The notes under the pieces were generated by a model that did no database searches, was not told where the DNA came from, and saw only the letters and a list, made by a program, of their open reading frames with translations. A stretch of DNA of 64,000 nucleotides. It comes from Microcoleus sp. bin38.metabat.b11b12b14.051. GTDB taxonomy: Bacteria > Cyanobacteriota > Cyanobacteriia > Cyanobacteriales > Microcoleaceae. The stretch is from assembly GCF_013299165.1 (NCBI RefSeq), contig NZ_JAAFKD010000001.1, positions 1 to 64,000 of the forward strand. Reading direction: 5' to 3'. Both the position numbers and the translations under genes were made by a program. Shown here in pieces: positions 17,365 through 26,283 of this stretch (positions are counted from its first letter, which is position 1; each line of letters starts with the position of its first letter).

Positions 17365-17461
17365 TATAGCGCTTCTCAAAAAAGTGAGGATAGCCCGATG
17401 CCCGATGCCCGATGCCCGATGCCCTCGGATAGTACCTCATCTTTTTGAGAAAGGCTATATA
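17365..17461. repeat. Inverted-repeat element with tandem core (family D, copy 2)
   Basis: Arms TATAGCGCTTCTCAAAAAAG plus TGAGGATAG and the inverse TAGTACCTCATCTTTTTGAG plus AAAGGCTATATA flank a core of four GCCCGAT units (17393-17424). The arms match those of 15104-15218, but the tandem core differs (GCCCGAT rather than GGGCATA). The right arm runs into the ATG of the RNA ligase gene, so this element supplies the immediate upstream region of that gene. Confidence 0.8.
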
Positions 17462-18111
17462 TGACACGAGTTCAACTTGCCTATCCCAAAATTCGCGATA
17501 GTAAAAATTGCCCTAATGAACAATGTGTAGCTTTTGAGAAGTACGATGGTACTAATTTGCATTGGGTTTGGGAAATTGAACTTGGTTGGTATGCTTTTGG
17601 TACGCGCCGCAGTAGATTTGATTTGGATGAGATGGGAATTGCAGAATTTAATGCTGCACATCCAGGTTTAGAAGCAGCACCCGAAATATTTAAAAGAGAC
17701 TTTGCTAGTCCGTTAGAGTCTATATTTCGAGAAAAAGAACAGTATCACTGCGCTGAAATTACTGTGTTTACAGAGTTTTTTGGTGCTAACTCGTTTGCGG
17801 GAATGCACCAAAAGGACGATCGCAAACAACTGGTGCTTTTTGATGTGAAAACCGATCGCGGTATGGTTATTCCCGATCGGTTTATTCAGGATTTTGGTAA
17901 ATTAAATATTGCGCGAGTGATTTATCGCGGCAAACTGACGGGCAAGTTTATGGACGATCTTCGCAAGGGGAAATATGGTGTAGATGAAGGTGTTGTGTGC
18001 AAGGGAGGCCGCAATGCTAATAATTTGTGGATGGTGAAGATTAAGACTGATGCGTATATGCAGAGATTGCAGCAAGCTTTTAAGGATGATTGGGAAAAAT
18101 ACTGGGAGTAA
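17461..18111 (+). CDS. RNA ligase-like nucleotidyltransferase
   Basis: A 216-aa protein with the covalent nucleotidyltransferase signature: motif I Lys27-x-Asp29-Gly30 (FEKYDGTN), motif III around FTEFFGANSF (103-112), motif IV EGVVCKGG (176-183) and motif V WMVKIKT (190-196). This matches the RNA ligase (Rnl2/RNA_ligase) superfamily, which adenylates itself and seals RNA ends. There is no C-terminal OB fold as in DNA ligases and no separate kinase-phosphatase gene adjacent. ATG 17461 lies on the edge of an inverted repeat with no clear ribosome-binding site. The cellular substrate is unknown; RNA repair is an inference. Confidence 0.85.
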   Translation: MTRVQLAYPKIRDSKNCPNEQCVAFEKYDGTNLHWVWEIELGWYAFGTRRSRFDLDEMGIAEFNAAHPGLEAAPEIFKRDFASPLESIFREKEQYHCAEITVFTEFFGANSFAGMHQKDDRKQLVLFDVKTDRGMVIPDRFIQDFGKLNIARVIYRGKLTGKFMDDLRKGKYGVDEGVVCKGGRNANNLWMVKIKTDAYMQRLQQAFKDDWEKYWE

Positions 18112-18236
18112 TATAACATCTGAAGAATAAGTTTTTTCATGAATCGATCGAGTAGTGCGATCGCTAAAACCCTCTTTTGCTTGAGTACAATTAACCTTGT
18201 CGTTTTCTTCAACCTAATCTGGATTCAATACTTGGT

Positions 18237-18811
18237 TCAATCAGAGCCATGTGCTAAAGAATTAGCTATCTCATCCCCTAGTATTCTTGCTCCTAGCGCG
18301 TCAATTTCCTGTAACTGCCCCAACAAAGTTTGCAGACCACTAAGTCGAAGTTGTCTATCTATTATCCAACTGCGATCTGAATCCCAGAGTTCAGCAAGAA
18401 GTTGAACTAAAAGTTCACTTTCGTCATTTCTGTTACTGGGTAAGAGTTCCTGTTTTTGGATGAGTATTTTGAAAAATAAACGTCGAAAGTATCTATAATT
18501 CGTTGATTTGCCAACACGGTACAATTTTATTCTCAAGCACCAATCAGGAAGTAATACTTCTTGAAAATGCTCTAAAAACTCCATAAGCCATTGATCGGCT
18601 TGAGTTGCATACTTAACATTTTCCTGAGACCATTGCCACAGTAAGTCAATTAATTTTTTCCAGACATCTCTGGTTTTACCGAGGAATCGTAGATTTGACT
18701 CCTGTTGATTTCTAAGATCAAAAAGATATTCTCCAACTGTACAGGCTATGTGATTTCTAAATGAGTTGTCAATTATATATGAAGAACTCCCCTCAACAAC
18801 ACAGTAACTTA
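18237..18811 (-). pseudogene. Broken gene of unknown function, 5' end lost at an inserted element
   Basis: The minus-strand frame is open from 18237 to about 18854 and reads as a plausible protein (LDLLWQWSQENVKYATQAD, then MEFLEHFQEVLLPDWCLRIK), with an ordered composition. It has no ATG upstream of the internal Met codon at 18584, which starts in mid-domain. Its upstream side is interrupted at 18811 by the miniature inverted-repeat element. Reading across the presumed empty site soon meets a stop, so the missing 5' part is not recoverable here. I do not recognise the family. A functional 115-aa product from 18584 is possible but less likely. Confidence 0.55.
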
Positions 18812-18945
18812 AGGCTCTCCTGATGTTGTGGTTATAAGTCAGGCTTATTAATTGTCAAGCTATTGCCCTATAAGGCTTTCAATTCAATATGAATAACGAA
18901 GCTATCAGTTACCCCCACTTTTTCACCACAACATCAGGAGAGCCG
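18812..18945. mobile_element. Miniature inverted-repeat transposable element (MITE), unassigned
   Basis: A 134-bp element. Its 20-bp terminal arms are perfect inverses: 18813-18832 (beginning GGCTCTCCTGATG) and 18925-18944 (ending CATCAGGAGAGCC). The 92-bp interior is AT-rich with no coding capacity. It is flanked by the direct repeat ACTTA on both sides (18807-18811 and 18946-18950), consistent with a target-site duplication. The parent transposase is not in the window and the family is not recognised. It lies at the 5' break of the pseudogene on the minus strand. Confidence 0.82.
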
Positions 18946-19110
18946 ACTTAAAGAGCGGCTATCGCCGCCCCGTAGAAAAAATCCCCAACCTAAATCCTAT
19001 GTATCTGCGTAGGGTCAGCCTGAAGTCGAAATGTAGGAAAATTTTTCAACTATCCAGAAATCCTTCATTACTCGATGCTATATTTTTCGCCCCCCAGCTT
19101 TTGCATTGCC

Positions 19111-19473
19111 CTAATCTTCAATATCTAAATATCGAGCCAAAATCAGTTGAATTTCGGATATTTGTTGCAACTCTAATTGCCCAAGACAGCGCACAAGTCT
19201 GCGTTTATCAAACGTCATCGGATCGACACACACGATAAAACTCTCGGCACTCAGACCATTGAGAGTCGAAGGAATCACAGGCAAAACAACAGCTCGTAAA
19301 CCCTCGTTGGGAACAGCAGAAGTGATGGGTAGAACAGTGACCTTGCTGCGTTGATTAAAAGCAGTTCCTGAAATAATTACCGCTGGTCGAGTCTTACGGA
19401 TTTCTGTACCAACTGACGGATCGAAAGTTACAAGCCAGATGCTTCCCAGTCGGTAATCGCTGCTTGCTGCCAT
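19111..19473 (-). CDS. Type II toxin, PemK/MazF family endoribonuclease
   Basis: A 120-aa protein with the MazF fold signs: GSIWLVTFDPSVGTEIRKTRPAVIISG at the N-terminus, the VTVLPITSA strand and CVDPMTFDKRRLVRCLG. Such toxins cut mRNA at short motifs when the antitoxin is lost. Its start overlaps the end of the upstream antitoxin gene by 46 bases, the usual order of antitoxin before toxin. The length is normal and no catalytic loss is obvious. The exact cleavage motif cannot be read from sequence. Confidence 0.9.
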   Translation of the reverse strand: MAASSDYRLGSIWLVTFDPSVGTEIRKTRPAVIISGTAFNQRSKVTVLPITSAVPNEGLRAVVLPVIPSTLNGLSAESFIVCVDPMTFDKRRLVRCLGQLELQQISEIQLILARYLDIED

Positions 19474-19658
19474 GCTGGCTCCTCATCGGTTAATTCATCA
19501 CTTAGTTCATCCAGCAATAAACAGGCTTCTACCATTGCCTGCTGTTCTTGTTGTTTGCGCCATGCTTGCAATAAAACCTCAACTAGCCGACTGCGATTTT
19601 CTACACGCTCGTCAATGTAACGCACTAGCTCATCTGGCAAAGAGATAGATACTTTCAT
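19428..19658 (-). CDS. Antitoxin, ribbon-helix-helix (CopG/MazE-like)
   Basis: A 76-aa protein starting MKVSISLPDELVRYIDER, a ribbon-helix-helix DNA-binding N-terminus. An acidic C-terminal tail (LLDELSDELTDEEPAWQQ) probably wraps the toxin. ATG 19658 is preferred over an upstream start at 19709, because the family begins at the RHH strand. It overlaps the toxin gene by 46 bases. The pair probably represses its own promoter, located between 19659 and 19769. Confidence 0.87.
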   Translation of the reverse strand: MKVSISLPDELVRYIDERVENRSRLVEVLLQAWRKQQEQQAMVEACLLLDELSDELTDEEPAWQQAAITDWEASGL

Positions 19659-19769
19659 ATTATTTATGCCACTTTTAATACTACCAATGGTAGCACATCG
19701 ATCGAGCATATAGCAAGCTGATGAATTAGAGCAGCAGCAACGCCCATTCCGTCTGATTTCGATCGCCCC

Positions 19770-20978
19770 CTACACAAAATTAGCCGGATCTTGATCTCGC
19801 CGGTGCTTCGCGAGAATCGGAGTACCTTGGCCGTCACCCGCTAAAGCCGCCGTTTCCTCCAAAGCTTCCCTCAAGCGCTTGGCCGCGTAAATAGACATAT
19901 CTCTGGGCACATTTACCCGATCGCGCAAATACCGCAGGGCCGCATCAGAGCCAGGGGGTGGAGTACAAACTTGATTCGTCATCATCAAAGTTAAAGCACA
20001 GCGCAGGGCTTCATCGAATAAATTGTCATCAGCAGGGTTGACTCGAATGATGTTTTGGCGGTGTTTGATGACGCGCTGGAGTGCTTCAGCGCGAGAGGTT
20101 TCAGGTTCTGGATACATCACATCTGGTAACAGCGCCCAAGGCCCACAATCCACCCGGGCTTTGTTGAGCAGCATCTGAGGTTCGCCGTTTTCATAGCAGC
20201 CGCCCATCTGAGGCGGTAAATCGTGGACGTGGGTGTGGAAGTCGCTTTGAGTGCCGCGATAGGTGGGGCGACTTTCCATCCCTGCAAACCAGTCAGCAAA
20301 GCGCGGGTTTTCTTCCCGCAGCGAGTAGCCTTTGTAGTAGTAAAGACTCGCATTCATCCGTTCGACGTAGGGTGTAAAGATCACATCCGCAGTGCCAAAT
20401 TCATCGAGGAAATAAGGGCCGGGCGTGCGCGAGAGTGCTGCTTCGACTTGGGCGACAACGCTGGTGAATTGGTTGCGGTTGCGCTGATCTGCTCCGCCTG
20501 TACTGACGCGGCACAGCCAAGTGCACCAAGCACTAAACAACATTCGCTCTAGCTGTCGGAGGGGAAGGACTTGGGGGTTTTTCATTCCCAAACTCAAGGG
20601 GCCGAAGACTTGTTCTAGGGCGATTAAAATGTCGTCGCTTTCGGTGATGATGCGGCCGTCTAGCTCGATCGCGGGTAACATTCCCGACGGCACTTTACGC
20701 TTGTACCAACTTTCTTTTTCCCCATAGCAGAACATGGTAACTTTTTCAATGCGATAGGGGATTTGTTTTTCTTCCAACCACAGCCAGATTTTCTGACAAT
20801 AGGGACACCACGCATGATGATCGCGGTACAGCGTGACTCTGACATCGGATTCCGGGTGTCCGAAGAGGCGCAAGCGGGCTTGAGAGTTGGTGGGGCCGTT
20901 GACGGTATCGATTTGAAAGTTTGTGAGTGCCTCTATTTCTGTCCAGCTTAAGGGGGCGATCGGTTCGGTGGATGTCAT
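19770..20978 (-). CDS. Glutathione S-transferase family protein with glutaredoxin-type CPYC motif
   Basis: A 402-aa cytosolic protein. After about 45 residues comes a thioredoxin-fold domain with Cys58-Pro-Tyr-Cys61 ([22 protein letters not shown]) and the cis-proline loop [12 protein letters not shown] helical GST C-terminal domain follows (DRAQ-like acidic and aromatic helices, [18 protein letters not shown]), with a long extension. It is much longer than a standard GST (about 210 aa). Upstream in-frame codons to 21050 are translation of TTTTAGA-type repeats, so ATG 20978 is chosen. The substrate is unknown; glutathione-linked redox or detoxification is likely. Confidence 0.85.
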   Translation of the reverse strand: MTSTEPIAPLSWTEIEALTNFQIDTVNGPTNSQARLRLFGHPESDVRVTLYRDHHAWCPYCQKIWLWLEEKQIPYRIEKVTMFCYGEKESWYKRKVPSGMLPAIELDGRIITESDDILIALEQVFGPLSLGMKNPQVLPLRQLERMLFSAWCTWLCRVSTGGADQRNRNQFTSVVAQVEAALSRTPGPYFLDEFGTADVIFTPYVERMNASLYYYKGYSLREENPRFADWFAGMESRPTYRGTQSDFHTHVHDLPPQMGGCYENGEPQMLLNKARVDCGPWALLPDVMYPEPETSRAEALQRVIKHRQNIIRVNPADDNLFDEALRCALTLMMTNQVCTPPPGSDAALRYLRDRVNVPRDMSIYAAKRLREALEETAALAGDGQGTPILAKHRRDQDPANFV

Positions 20979-21150
20979 AGGTAATACTATTTTAGATTTT
21001 AGATTTTGGATTTTAGATTTACAATTGGAGATTGGATTAATTGGTTCCAAGGCTCAGCCTTGGAATCCAGATCCAAGAGTACATCTTTGGTCAGCTACGA
21101 AATGCTTTGATGAATCTCTGTACTCACGACTAACCTAACTATAATTAAAG

Positions 21151-22116
21151 TTACAATTGGGGAGATGGTGGGGCGTCTTGAATTTTGGCGAGTGCTGCTT
21201 TAATTTGGGGGGTAGCGAGGAAGTTTTGGGTGGCTGCAATTAAGCGATCGCCCCAGAGGTTTTCTTTGAGAAAAGTTACTGTGGCATAGCGTTTGTCTAA
21301 TTTTAGGGCTGCTTCTCCCATTGCTAAACCTTTTTCTCGATCGCCTTTGGTGTAGAGCGCTACTGCTAGGGCTAGCATTGGTTCTGCGGCTTTGTTGTCG
21401 ATGGCGATGGCTTGTTCCCAGCGGCTGATGGCGCTATTGATATCTCCTGTTTCGTATTTTACTAATCCGATATTGTTGATAGCGGGCCAGAGGTTTTTTT
21501 CTAAACTAAAGGCTTTTTCGTACTGGGCGATCGCGCGATCGAACTGCTTGAGCTTGTAAAAAGCGTTGCCCAAATCAAATAATGCACCTGGAGTGTCTGG
21601 TTTTATTTTCAAACCTGCTTGCAAATATTCGGCTGCTTTCTCGTAGTTCGCTTTGCGAAAGTGAGCTTCTCCCAAGACAAACTTAATTGAGGCATTTTCT
21701 GGCGATAGAGATTGAGCTTGTCCCAAAGCTTCAATCCCTTTGTCAAACTGCTCGATTTGAAGGTACAAGCTGCCTAACAAAGTCCAAGTTTGAGCATTCT
21801 TGGGGGCTAACTGTGTGGCGAGTTCCGCTCTGGGGACGGCGAGTTGGTACTGCTGGAGTCTGGCTAGCTGGACGGCTTCTTCTGCAAGGCTCAAGGCTGT
21901 CTGCTCGAACTGAGCGGAGTCAATTTGCAGGGTGTAAGGCAAGAGTGCCTGTGCGACAACTGGCTCGGGCATTGTCCACAAACCGAGTGCGAGCACCAGA
22001 GAGATTAAAGGAATGCGATTAGGCACTGTACAGCCCCAGAAAAAAATATAAGGGTTTCTCGATCGTTTATAATAACCCATATTTTTGACTTTTGATATTG
22101 TTTTTTGAATCATCAA
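21151..22116 (-). CDS. Membrane-anchored or exported TPR protein
   Basis: A 321-aa protein. A hydrophobic stretch at about 35-56 (PLISLVLALGLWTMPEPVVAQA) is a signal or anchor. From about 70 to 285 there are six tetratricopeptide units (for example AQTWTLLGSLYLQIEQFDKGIEALGQA and ALFDLGNAFYKLKQFDRAIAQYEKA), a helical scaffold for protein binding. A later ATG (residue 13, MGYYKRSRNP) is an alternative start. No catalytic domain is present. It is co-directional with the GST-like gene downstream but 170 bases away. The role is unknown beyond protein-protein interaction. Confidence 0.87.
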   Translation of the reverse strand: MMIQKTISKVKNMGYYKRSRNPYIFFWGCTVPNRIPLISLVLALGLWTMPEPVVAQALLPYTLQIDSAQFEQTALSLAEEAVQLARLQQYQLAVPRAELATQLAPKNAQTWTLLGSLYLQIEQFDKGIEALGQAQSLSPENASIKFVLGEAHFRKANYEKAAEYLQAGLKIKPDTPGALFDLGNAFYKLKQFDRAIAQYEKAFSLEKNLWPAINNIGLVKYETGDINSAISRWEQAIAIDNKAAEPMLALAVALYTKGDREKGLAMGEAALKLDKRYATVTFLKENLWGDRLIAATQNFLATPQIKAALAKIQDAPPSPQL

Positions 22117-22696
22117 GCTTTACGGTTGTTAGTTAAATAGTTCCTAATTTATGTTTTTACTCACGAATAATCCTTACGATCTGTCCGATGATTAACTGCA
22201 CGGCAAAGGTTTGTAGTGCGGACGCCAGGACGCTCTCAGGCTGAGGAGCCAACGTCCGCACGCGCCATCAGTTGGATGGCGATCGCCATCCACCGGACGC
22301 GATCTGATGATGTTTCGGATCGAAAACTGAATTCGGCACCAATAAACTTTTGGAAGCTGTTTTATAAATGACTTAAATCGAAATTATTGCACCTTAAATT
22401 ATGAATTTATAGCATAAATAATTGCTTGAGGGCGAATCCCTTGTAGTAAGAAATTAAAAGCAGACAATTCATTAATCCAATCATCTTGGTTCGAGGTAGA
22501 GGTCGCCCTCAACTGTCAACTGAGGGCGGGCACGGCGTTGCACCGCCCCTACCAACTGTCAACTCTTCGACTTCGCTCGGGGGGATCTTCTGTCAACTGT
22601 CAACTGTCAACTGTCAACTGTCAACTGTCAACTGTCAACTGTCAACTGTCAACTGTCAACTGTCAACTGCCAACTGCCAACTGCCAACTGGCAACT
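22117..22696. repeat. Intergenic region with CAACTGT tandem heptamers
   Basis: No gene is supported. From 22572 to about 22690 runs an array of GTCAACT/CAACTGT heptamers, drifting into CAACTGC and CTGGCAACT at its end, directly before the stop of the histidine kinase. Around 22208-22262 an inverted pair GTGCGGACG/CGTCCGCAC encloses about 35 bases, related to the GTTCGTAGTG-type palindromes elsewhere. The plus-strand open frame across the array is a repeat translation. Confidence 0.8.
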
Positions 22697-25600
22697 TTAT
22701 CGAGTTAATAAAGCGTGTTGGATTTTGTCTAAAAGTTGTGCGGCGGACAAGGAAGAAGGCAGAATTTTGGCAGATACTTCTTGCAGCAAAAAGTCGATCG
22801 CCTCCGATTCGGAATTTACAGCAGAGCGATAATCCCAGACTAAAATCGGCAGTTTTACTGCCATTTGGCGCAGGTGGGAGAGTGCCTGCAACATGGGGGG
22901 GGATTCTGAGGGGGCATCTCGCAAGCACAGCAGCACTAAGTCAACGCTTTGATATTGCAACTGCTGCAAAACTTCTGTCCAGCAGGGAGCGATCGACCCT
23001 CGAAATCCTGCGGTTTGGACGTACTGAATCAATGCTTGAAAGTTGGGGGTAGCAAACTGGGAATTGAAGGCAGGAATCTCGGGATTTGTCACTGGATCGC
23101 GATTTGCCAATTCTGCTGTCGGATTCCCGGATGTTGTGCGGTACAAGTCAGGTAAAGTGGCAATGTCAGCAAATAAAATGCTGGGCTTCCAACTCATGCC
23201 TGCTGCTACTTGAATTACTTGCCACAACGCAGACGCCCCCAATCTGGTGCCTGAGGTTTCACTGTCGTCGTAAGAACTCCCGGCGGCCAAACAGGGAAAT
23301 ACTGATAATCCTTTGACTTGATTTGCCAGTTGGGTAGTTACAGGGTCTAAAGTTACTAAGGGGAGAGAACCCAAATTGCGCGATCGGCTTAACTGTTCGA
23401 TAAAAGCTAAGGGGTTTTGCAGGTGGCTGGTACCGTCTAAGACGATCGCCGCAGGGCGCCAAATTCGCGCGACAAGTTCTGCTTGACCGAGGTCGTCTGC
23501 TTCTAAAACCCGGCAGTAGGTGGGGTTTAGCAATAAGGCAGAGCCTTGAGAGGAACTGTTTTGCGGGCTGAGCCACAACACGGTTAAAGAACTTCTTACT
23601 TGGGGGCTACCAGCATGATTGCGGGCGATCGAGTTGGCGAGGAGTTTCCGCAAAGCGGGTTCTTCGACTGGCAAACTCAAAAAGCCTTCGGCGAGGTTGA
23701 CAGAAGCCCGTTCTTTTTCGCCTCTGGTGGCTGTGATAATCGCTGGAATCGATCGGGTATCCGGGTCGCTCTTGAGCAGCGTCAGCACGTCCCAACCGGA
23801 CAACAGCGGCAGCAACGGGTTGAGGAAAATCACTTCGGGACTGAACCTGCGAGCTTTTTCTAGGGCTTCGGTGCCGGAACGGGCGATGATTACTTGGTAG
23901 CCCAAACCTGAGAGGACGTTGGTTAAATCTTCGATATATTTGGGAACTGCTTCGACGATTAAGACTAAACGAGAGCGAGAATTGCCGATCGGAGTTTGAT
24001 ATTTTGGTTTGAATAATTCTGCCTCGGCTGCTGTACGTGCCGGGGTTTCTTCATTGCTGTGTCCCGCTGGATTTGGCGGCAGCAGCAGAGTAAATTGAGA
24101 GCCTTGGTTTTCCGAGGAAATAAACGAAACGTCTCCGCCGTGGAGACGGGCGAGGCGTTGAGTCAGTACCAGTCCCAGTCCGGTGCCTTGAAAGCGGCGG
24201 GTGAGGGGGCTTTCTAGCTGTTGGAATTTCTGAAAGATCAGGTGTTGTTTGTCGGCGGGGATGCCGATGCCCGTGTCCCAAACTGTGAATGCAATCCAGC
24301 CTTCCCAAACATTTACTTTTAAGCCGATTTTTCCGCCCGGTTCTGTGAATTTTAGGGCGTTAGAAAGCAGGTTGACCAGCATTTGCCGCAGTCGCAATTC
24401 GTCGGCAATTAAGTAACTCACTCCCGGTTCTATTTCGAGTGTAAATTCGATTTGGGTTCCGACTTCTGGCTCCGCTGGGGCGTTGGTTAGCTTCGGCGCG
24501 GCAGGGGATTTTTCTTCTTGCTGTTGCAGTTGTTTTGCTTGTTCAAAGGCTCTTTTGCAGGTGGCTGCTATTTCTACCTGTTCGGGAATTAGTTCTAGCT
24601 GCCCGGTTTCCATGCGGGTCAAGTCTAAAATGTCGTTAACTATAGTCATCAAATGCCGCCCGCTTTGATGGATTAGTTTGGCGTAGCGTGTTTGGCGATC
24701 GTTGAGTTCTCCGATCAATTTATCTTTGAGCAGGCTGGACAAACCTAGGACTGCGGTGAGCGGGGTTTTTAGTTCGTGGCTGATGCAGGATAAAAATTCG
24801 TCTTTTAGTCGGTTGAGGTGGATTAAGTCTGCATTTTTTGCTGCTAGTTCTTTGGCGACTAAATGTTCTTCGGTGACATCTTGTCCCATGACTAAAATTA
24901 GCTCGTCTGAGAGTGGCTGTTTGACAAATTGCCACATCCGTTCTTGACCTTTTTGTACGGGGCACTCGCAAATGTAGGTGTCTGGTTTGCCGGCGATGGG
25001 GCACCAAGCTGGAGCGGTTAAGGTGGATGGGGAGGCGGCAGCGTACAGGGGTAGCGGGCAACTGGTGGCTGCGGTTGAATCACGCGCGGCCAAGCTATCC
25101 CGCACGGAATCGCCCGAGGCTCGACCTGCTCCTACTAGGCTCCTGCATTCAGACTTGAGGGTTTCTTTTGGGCTCTTGTCTTCGCTGGTGAGATGGCTGG
25201 GTTTGTGGGGCCGTTTGCCCAAATTTGTTGCTGGTTCTGCAACTGGTTCTGGGCCTGCTCCGAGCAAAATCCGCCACGCTGCGTTTTGACTGACTATTTG
25301 TCCGGTGGGGGTTTGCAATCTCAGCGGTAGGGGCAGTTTTTCTAGGAGTTGGACTAGGGAGTTGAGGTTTTCCGAGGGCTTCAATCCTGCTTCTAGGAAC
25401 CGCACTTGAGCGTCTAGGGCGGTGGCTATGGCTTGTGAGACGGGCGTTAATTGGATTTCTTTGACTGCTGTTGGCTGTGCCTTCTGGCTGCTGTTGAGTG
25501 TAGCGATATATTCCAGCAGGCTCTGGCTGTCTAGCATTCCTAAAAATTTACCGCTGGCATCTGTCACACCGATCGGGCTATTTTTGGAGCCACCGGAGGT

Positions 25601-25933
25601 AAGTCCTGGCTGCGCTGGGGTTTGTGCTTCGTCGGTTTGCAGGTACTGCCAGAATTCGCTGACGCTCAGAGCGGCTGATACTGTTCTGATGGGTTCGATC
25701 GCGATCGGGCTTTCTGACAAAGGTTGAGTCCAGTTGTGGGTACCAGATGCAGCGCCAGCCCACAGGCTGCGAAGGTAAATTAACCCTAGGGGCTGTAGCT
25801 GTTCGTTGACTACTGCTACTCGATCGCAATTGCCCTGACTGAATATTGACCGCAACGATTCTAGCATCGCCGTCGGGCGGCACAGCGGCACTCGATCGAT
25901 AAAATTCTTGAGACTGGGGCTGGTGGTTAGCAT
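22697..25933 (-). CDS. Hybrid histidine kinase with CBS-like input and degenerate receivers
   Basis: A 1078-aa protein. Residues about 1-150 resemble a CBS-type pair, and a PAS-like segment follows at about 200-360. HisKA has His386 (CISHELKTPLTAVLG). The HATPase covers 490-620 (ADELRLRQMLVNLLSNALKF, DTGIGIP, GTGLGL). At 655-765 is a receiver whose phosphoacceptor Asp is replaced by Asn705 (VIFLNPLLPLLSGWD) and whose acidic pocket and Lys are also lost. Two further receiver-like segments (about 780-890 and 915-1075) are also poor in conserved residues. ATG 25933 is preferred to TTG 25942. The gene is divergent from kaiA, 350 bases away, suggesting but not showing a clock link. Confidence 0.85.
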   Translation of the reverse strand: MLTTSPSLKNFIDRVPLCRPTAMLESLRSIFSQGNCDRVAVVNEQLQPLGLIYLRSLWAGAASGTHNWTQPLSESPIAIEPIRTVSAALSVSEFWQYLQTDEAQTPAQPGLTSGGSKNSPIGVTDASGKFLGMLDSQSLLEYIATLNSSQKAQPTAVKEIQLTPVSQAIATALDAQVRFLEAGLKPSENLNSLVQLLEKLPLPLRLQTPTGQIVSQNAAWRILLGAGPEPVAEPATNLGKRPHKPSHLTSEDKSPKETLKSECRSLVGAGRASGDSVRDSLAARDSTAATSCPLPLYAAASPSTLTAPAWCPIAGKPDTYICECPVQKGQERMWQFVKQPLSDELILVMGQDVTEEHLVAKELAAKNADLIHLNRLKDEFLSCISHELKTPLTAVLGLSSLLKDKLIGELNDRQTRYAKLIHQSGRHLMTIVNDILDLTRMETGQLELIPEQVEIAATCKRAFEQAKQLQQQEEKSPAAPKLTNAPAEPEVGTQIEFTLEIEPGVSYLIADELRLRQMLVNLLSNALKFTEPGGKIGLKVNVWEGWIAFTVWDTGIGIPADKQHLIFQKFQQLESPLTRRFQGTGLGLVLTQRLARLHGGDVSFISSENQGSQFTLLLPPNPAGHSNEETPARTAAEAELFKPKYQTPIGNSRSRLVLIVEAVPKYIEDLTNVLSGLGYQVIIARSGTEALEKARRFSPEVIFLNPLLPLLSGWDVLTLLKSDPDTRSIPAIITATRGEKERASVNLAEGFLSLPVEEPALRKLLANSIARNHAGSPQVRSSLTVLWLSPQNSSSQGSALLLNPTYCRVLEADDLGQAELVARIWRPAAIVLDGTSHLQNPLAFIEQLSRSRNLGSLPLVTLDPVTTQLANQVKGLSVFPCLAAGSSYDDSETSGTRLGASALWQVIQVAAGMSWKPSILFADIATLPDLYRTTSGNPTAELANRDPVTNPEIPAFNSQFATPNFQALIQYVQTAGFRGSIAPCWTEVLQQLQYQSVDLVLLCLRDAPSESPPMLQALSHLRQMAVKLPILVWDYRSAVNSESEAIDFLLQEVSAKILPSSLSAAQLLDKIQHALLTR

Positions 25934-26283
25934 AACAAACAAACCTGAGAGCCTGCTATCGATAGCAGTAATATTTTTGATACCCGATGTAGCTGCCGAT
26001 TTCTGTATCTTAATTGTTTTATATCAGCTCCCCCTGCGCCCGAAAGCTGCACCGAAAAGGGCGAGTTCGAGGCCTGCACCTGATTTGAGCCGACTATCAA
26101 TTATTTTAAGGCTTAAGCTTAATTGCAGAAATCAGGCTCAGGGTGCTTGACATTCCTGCCCGGGAGTACAATTTGATTATTCCTGTATTACAAGCTGGGA
26201 GTAATTTTTGGGGTTAAGATTGTTTACAATAAATGTTGAAATGAGTTAACAATGTTAAGTGTTTTGTAAAGGAGATATCAACT
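25934..26283. promoter_or_regulatory. Divergent intergenic region between the histidine kinase and kaiA
   Basis: This 350-base region must hold the promoters of both divergent genes. No clean -35/-10 pair could be fixed. A CCTGCACC/CGAGGCC-rich central part lies near 26060-26090. A strong ribosome-binding site AAAGGAG occurs at 26268-26274, before kaiA. Nothing coding was seen. Confidence 0.5.

Noticed and set aside
22697-25933. Identification of the kaiA-adjacent kinase as CikA or SasA
   Set aside because: It has no bilin-type GAF as in CikA and no KaiB-like N-terminus as in SasA; only the degenerate receivers are comparable.
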